From: Zavarzinia sp.
GTDB taxonomy: Bacteria; Pseudomonadota; Alphaproteobacteria; Zavarziniales; Zavarziniaceae
DNA: 5,636 bases
Direction: 5' to 3'
NCBI GenBank assembly: GCA_028694545.1
Contig: JAQVKV010000209.1
Span: 1-5,636 of the forward strand
The notes below the pieces were generated by a model. That model worked only from the letters and a program-made list of their open reading frames with translations. It searched no databases and was not told the origin of the DNA. The stretch's first letter is position 1. Every line of letters starts with the position of its first letter. Shown here piece after piece: positions 4,823 to 5,636 of this stretch. The position numbers and the translations under genes are program-made.

Positions 4823-5636
4823 TCAGAAAGCCACCTGGTCGGCGCCCTTGAGCTGTAGGATTTCGCGGGCTTCGTCCGGCGTCGCGATTTCGAGGCCGAG
4901 ACCTTCGAGGATCTGGCGTACCTGGGTCACCTGGGCCGCGTTGCTTTCCGCCAGCTTGCCCTTGCCGAGCCAGAGCGAATCCTCGAGCCCGACACGGACA
5001 TTGCCGCCCATCGCCGCGCCCATGGCCGCGACCGGCATCTGCGACCGGCCGGCGCCCAGCACCGACCAGCGGTAATTGTCGCCGAATAGGCGATCGGCCG
5101 TGCGCTTCATGTGCATCACGTCCTCCTGATGGGCGCCGATGCCGCCCAGTAGGCCGAACACGGTCTGGATGAACAGCGGCGCCTTCACCAGCCCCGCCTG
5201 CCAGAAGTAATGCAGATTGTAGAGGTGACTGGTGTCGTAACACTCGAATTCATAGCGCGTGCCCGTCTCGTTCAGGGTGCGCAGCGCATATTCGATGTCC
5301 TTGAAGGAATTGCGGAACACGAGATCGCGGGAATTCTCCAGCATCTCCGGCTCCCACGCATGCTTGAAGTCCTTGAAGCGACTCAGCATGGGGAAGAGGC
5401 CGAAATTCATAGACCCCATGTTGAGGCTGGCTACCTCCGGCTTCCACACCGTCGCCGGGCGGATGCGTTCCTCGACCGACATGAAGGGCGAACCACCGGT
5501 GGTCAGATTGACGACGAGGTCGGAGCGCTGCTTGATCACGCGCAGGAACGGCTCGAAGGCCTCCGGCGACTGGTCGGGCCGCCCGTCCACCGGGTTGCGG
5601 GCATGCAGGTGGACGATGGCGGCGCCGGCCTCGGCC
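4823..5636 (-). CDS. BKACE family beta-keto acid cleavage enzyme (DUF849; 3-keto-5-aminohexanoate cleavage-like), N-terminus cut by window edge
   Basis: The last 270 residues of a zinc-dependent TIM-barrel enzyme family that condenses a beta-keto acid with acetyl-CoA and splits it into acetoacetate plus a new acyl-CoA. Family marks, counted from the first residue in the window, are HLHARNP (9-15; the two His are zinc ligands by comparison with Kce), NLTTGGSP (43-50), LNMGSMNFG (71-79), YEFECYDTSHL (128-138), GGIGA (164-168) and GGNVRVGLEDSLW (210-222), where E218 is the third zinc ligand. The usual GLEDN appears as GLEDS. The reading frame stays open to the right edge, so a start inside the window is not credible; about 35-40 N-terminal residues should lie outside. 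It is upstream of, and co-transcribed with, the acyl-CoA dehydrogenase, which could oxidise its acyl-CoA product. The keto acid used is unknown, because family members differ widely in substrate. Confidence 0.92.
   Translation of the reverse strand, partial: AEAGAAIVHLHARNPVDGRPDQSPEAFEPFLRVIKQRSDLVVNLTTGGSPFMSVEERIRPATVWKPEVASLNMGSMNFGLFPMLSRFKDFKHAWEPEMLENSRDLVFRNSFKDIEYALRTLNETGTRYEFECYDTSHLYNLHYFWQAGLVKAPLFIQTVFGLLGGIGAHQEDVMHMKRTADRLFGDNYRWSVLGAGRSQMPVAAMGAAMGGNVRVGLEDSLWLGKGKLAESNAAQVTQVRQILEGLGLEIATPDEAREILQLKGADQVAF

Noticed and set aside
2974..4851. A 625-codon plus-strand open frame overlapping the oxidase genes and antisense to the acyl-CoA dehydrogenase
   Set aside because: It crosses a strong terminator and three unmistakable genes, and its translation has low-complexity, shadow-like composition. 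It is an out-of-frame artefact of high GC content.
5588..5590. GTG at 5590-5588 (minus strand) as the start of the BKACE-type gene
   Set aside because: The frame stays open to the window edge and the upstream residues encode the family's zinc-binding HLHARNP motif, so the true start is outside the window.

Overview
The window is GC-rich, densely coding bacterial chromosome, most likely from an alphaproteobacterium. That assignment is an inference from codon bias, the protein families present and the short AGGA-type ribosome sites. No rRNA, tRNA, mobile element, CRISPR array or phage gene was seen. The sequence is metabolic and respiratory: acyl-CoA / beta-oxidation-type enzymes flank a compact operon of membrane proteins related to heme-copper oxidase accessory subunits.

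Layout. (1) Positions 1-1102, minus strand: the N-terminal 367 residues of an enoyl-CoA hydratase/isomerase-domain protein resembling the N-terminal half of FadB/FadJ multifunctional proteins; its C-terminus lies beyond the left edge. (2) Positions 1103-1190: a divergent intergenic region centred on an 11/14-matched, 28-bp inverted repeat that looks like a TetR-type operator. (3) Positions 1191-1901, plus strand: a short-chain dehydrogenase/reductase-fold protein whose YxxxK catalytic motif is replaced by AxxxN. (4) Positions 1902-1988: a leader with a good sigma70-like promoter and a perfect 6-bp stem-loop. (5) Positions 1989-3616, plus strand: a tight three-gene operon of a 253-residue six-helix membrane protein of unknown function, a NorE/CoxC-like oxidase subunit III, and a small subunit IV (COX4/NorF-like) protein. 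(6) Positions 3627-3659: a 13-bp GC-rich hairpin between convergent genes that can terminate transcription from both sides. (7) Positions 3670-4812, minus strand: an acyl-CoA dehydrogenase with its catalytic base in the long-chain/isovaleryl-type position. (8) Positions 4823-5636, minus strand: a BKACE (beta-keto acid cleavage enzyme, DUF849) protein, complete at its C-terminus but cut at its N-terminus by the right edge, in an operon with the dehydrogenase.

How it may fit together. The hydratase, SDR, acyl-CoA dehydrogenase and BKACE protein all belong to families that act on acyl-CoA or beta-keto acid intermediates, so the locus probably serves catabolism of some carboxylic acid; the substrate cannot be read from the sequence. 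The membrane operon has its own promoter and terminator and encodes no catalytic oxidase subunit (no subunit I or II, no norB/norC). It therefore consists of orphan subunit III and IV homologues plus an unassigned membrane protein, and is the most interesting unexplained unit here.
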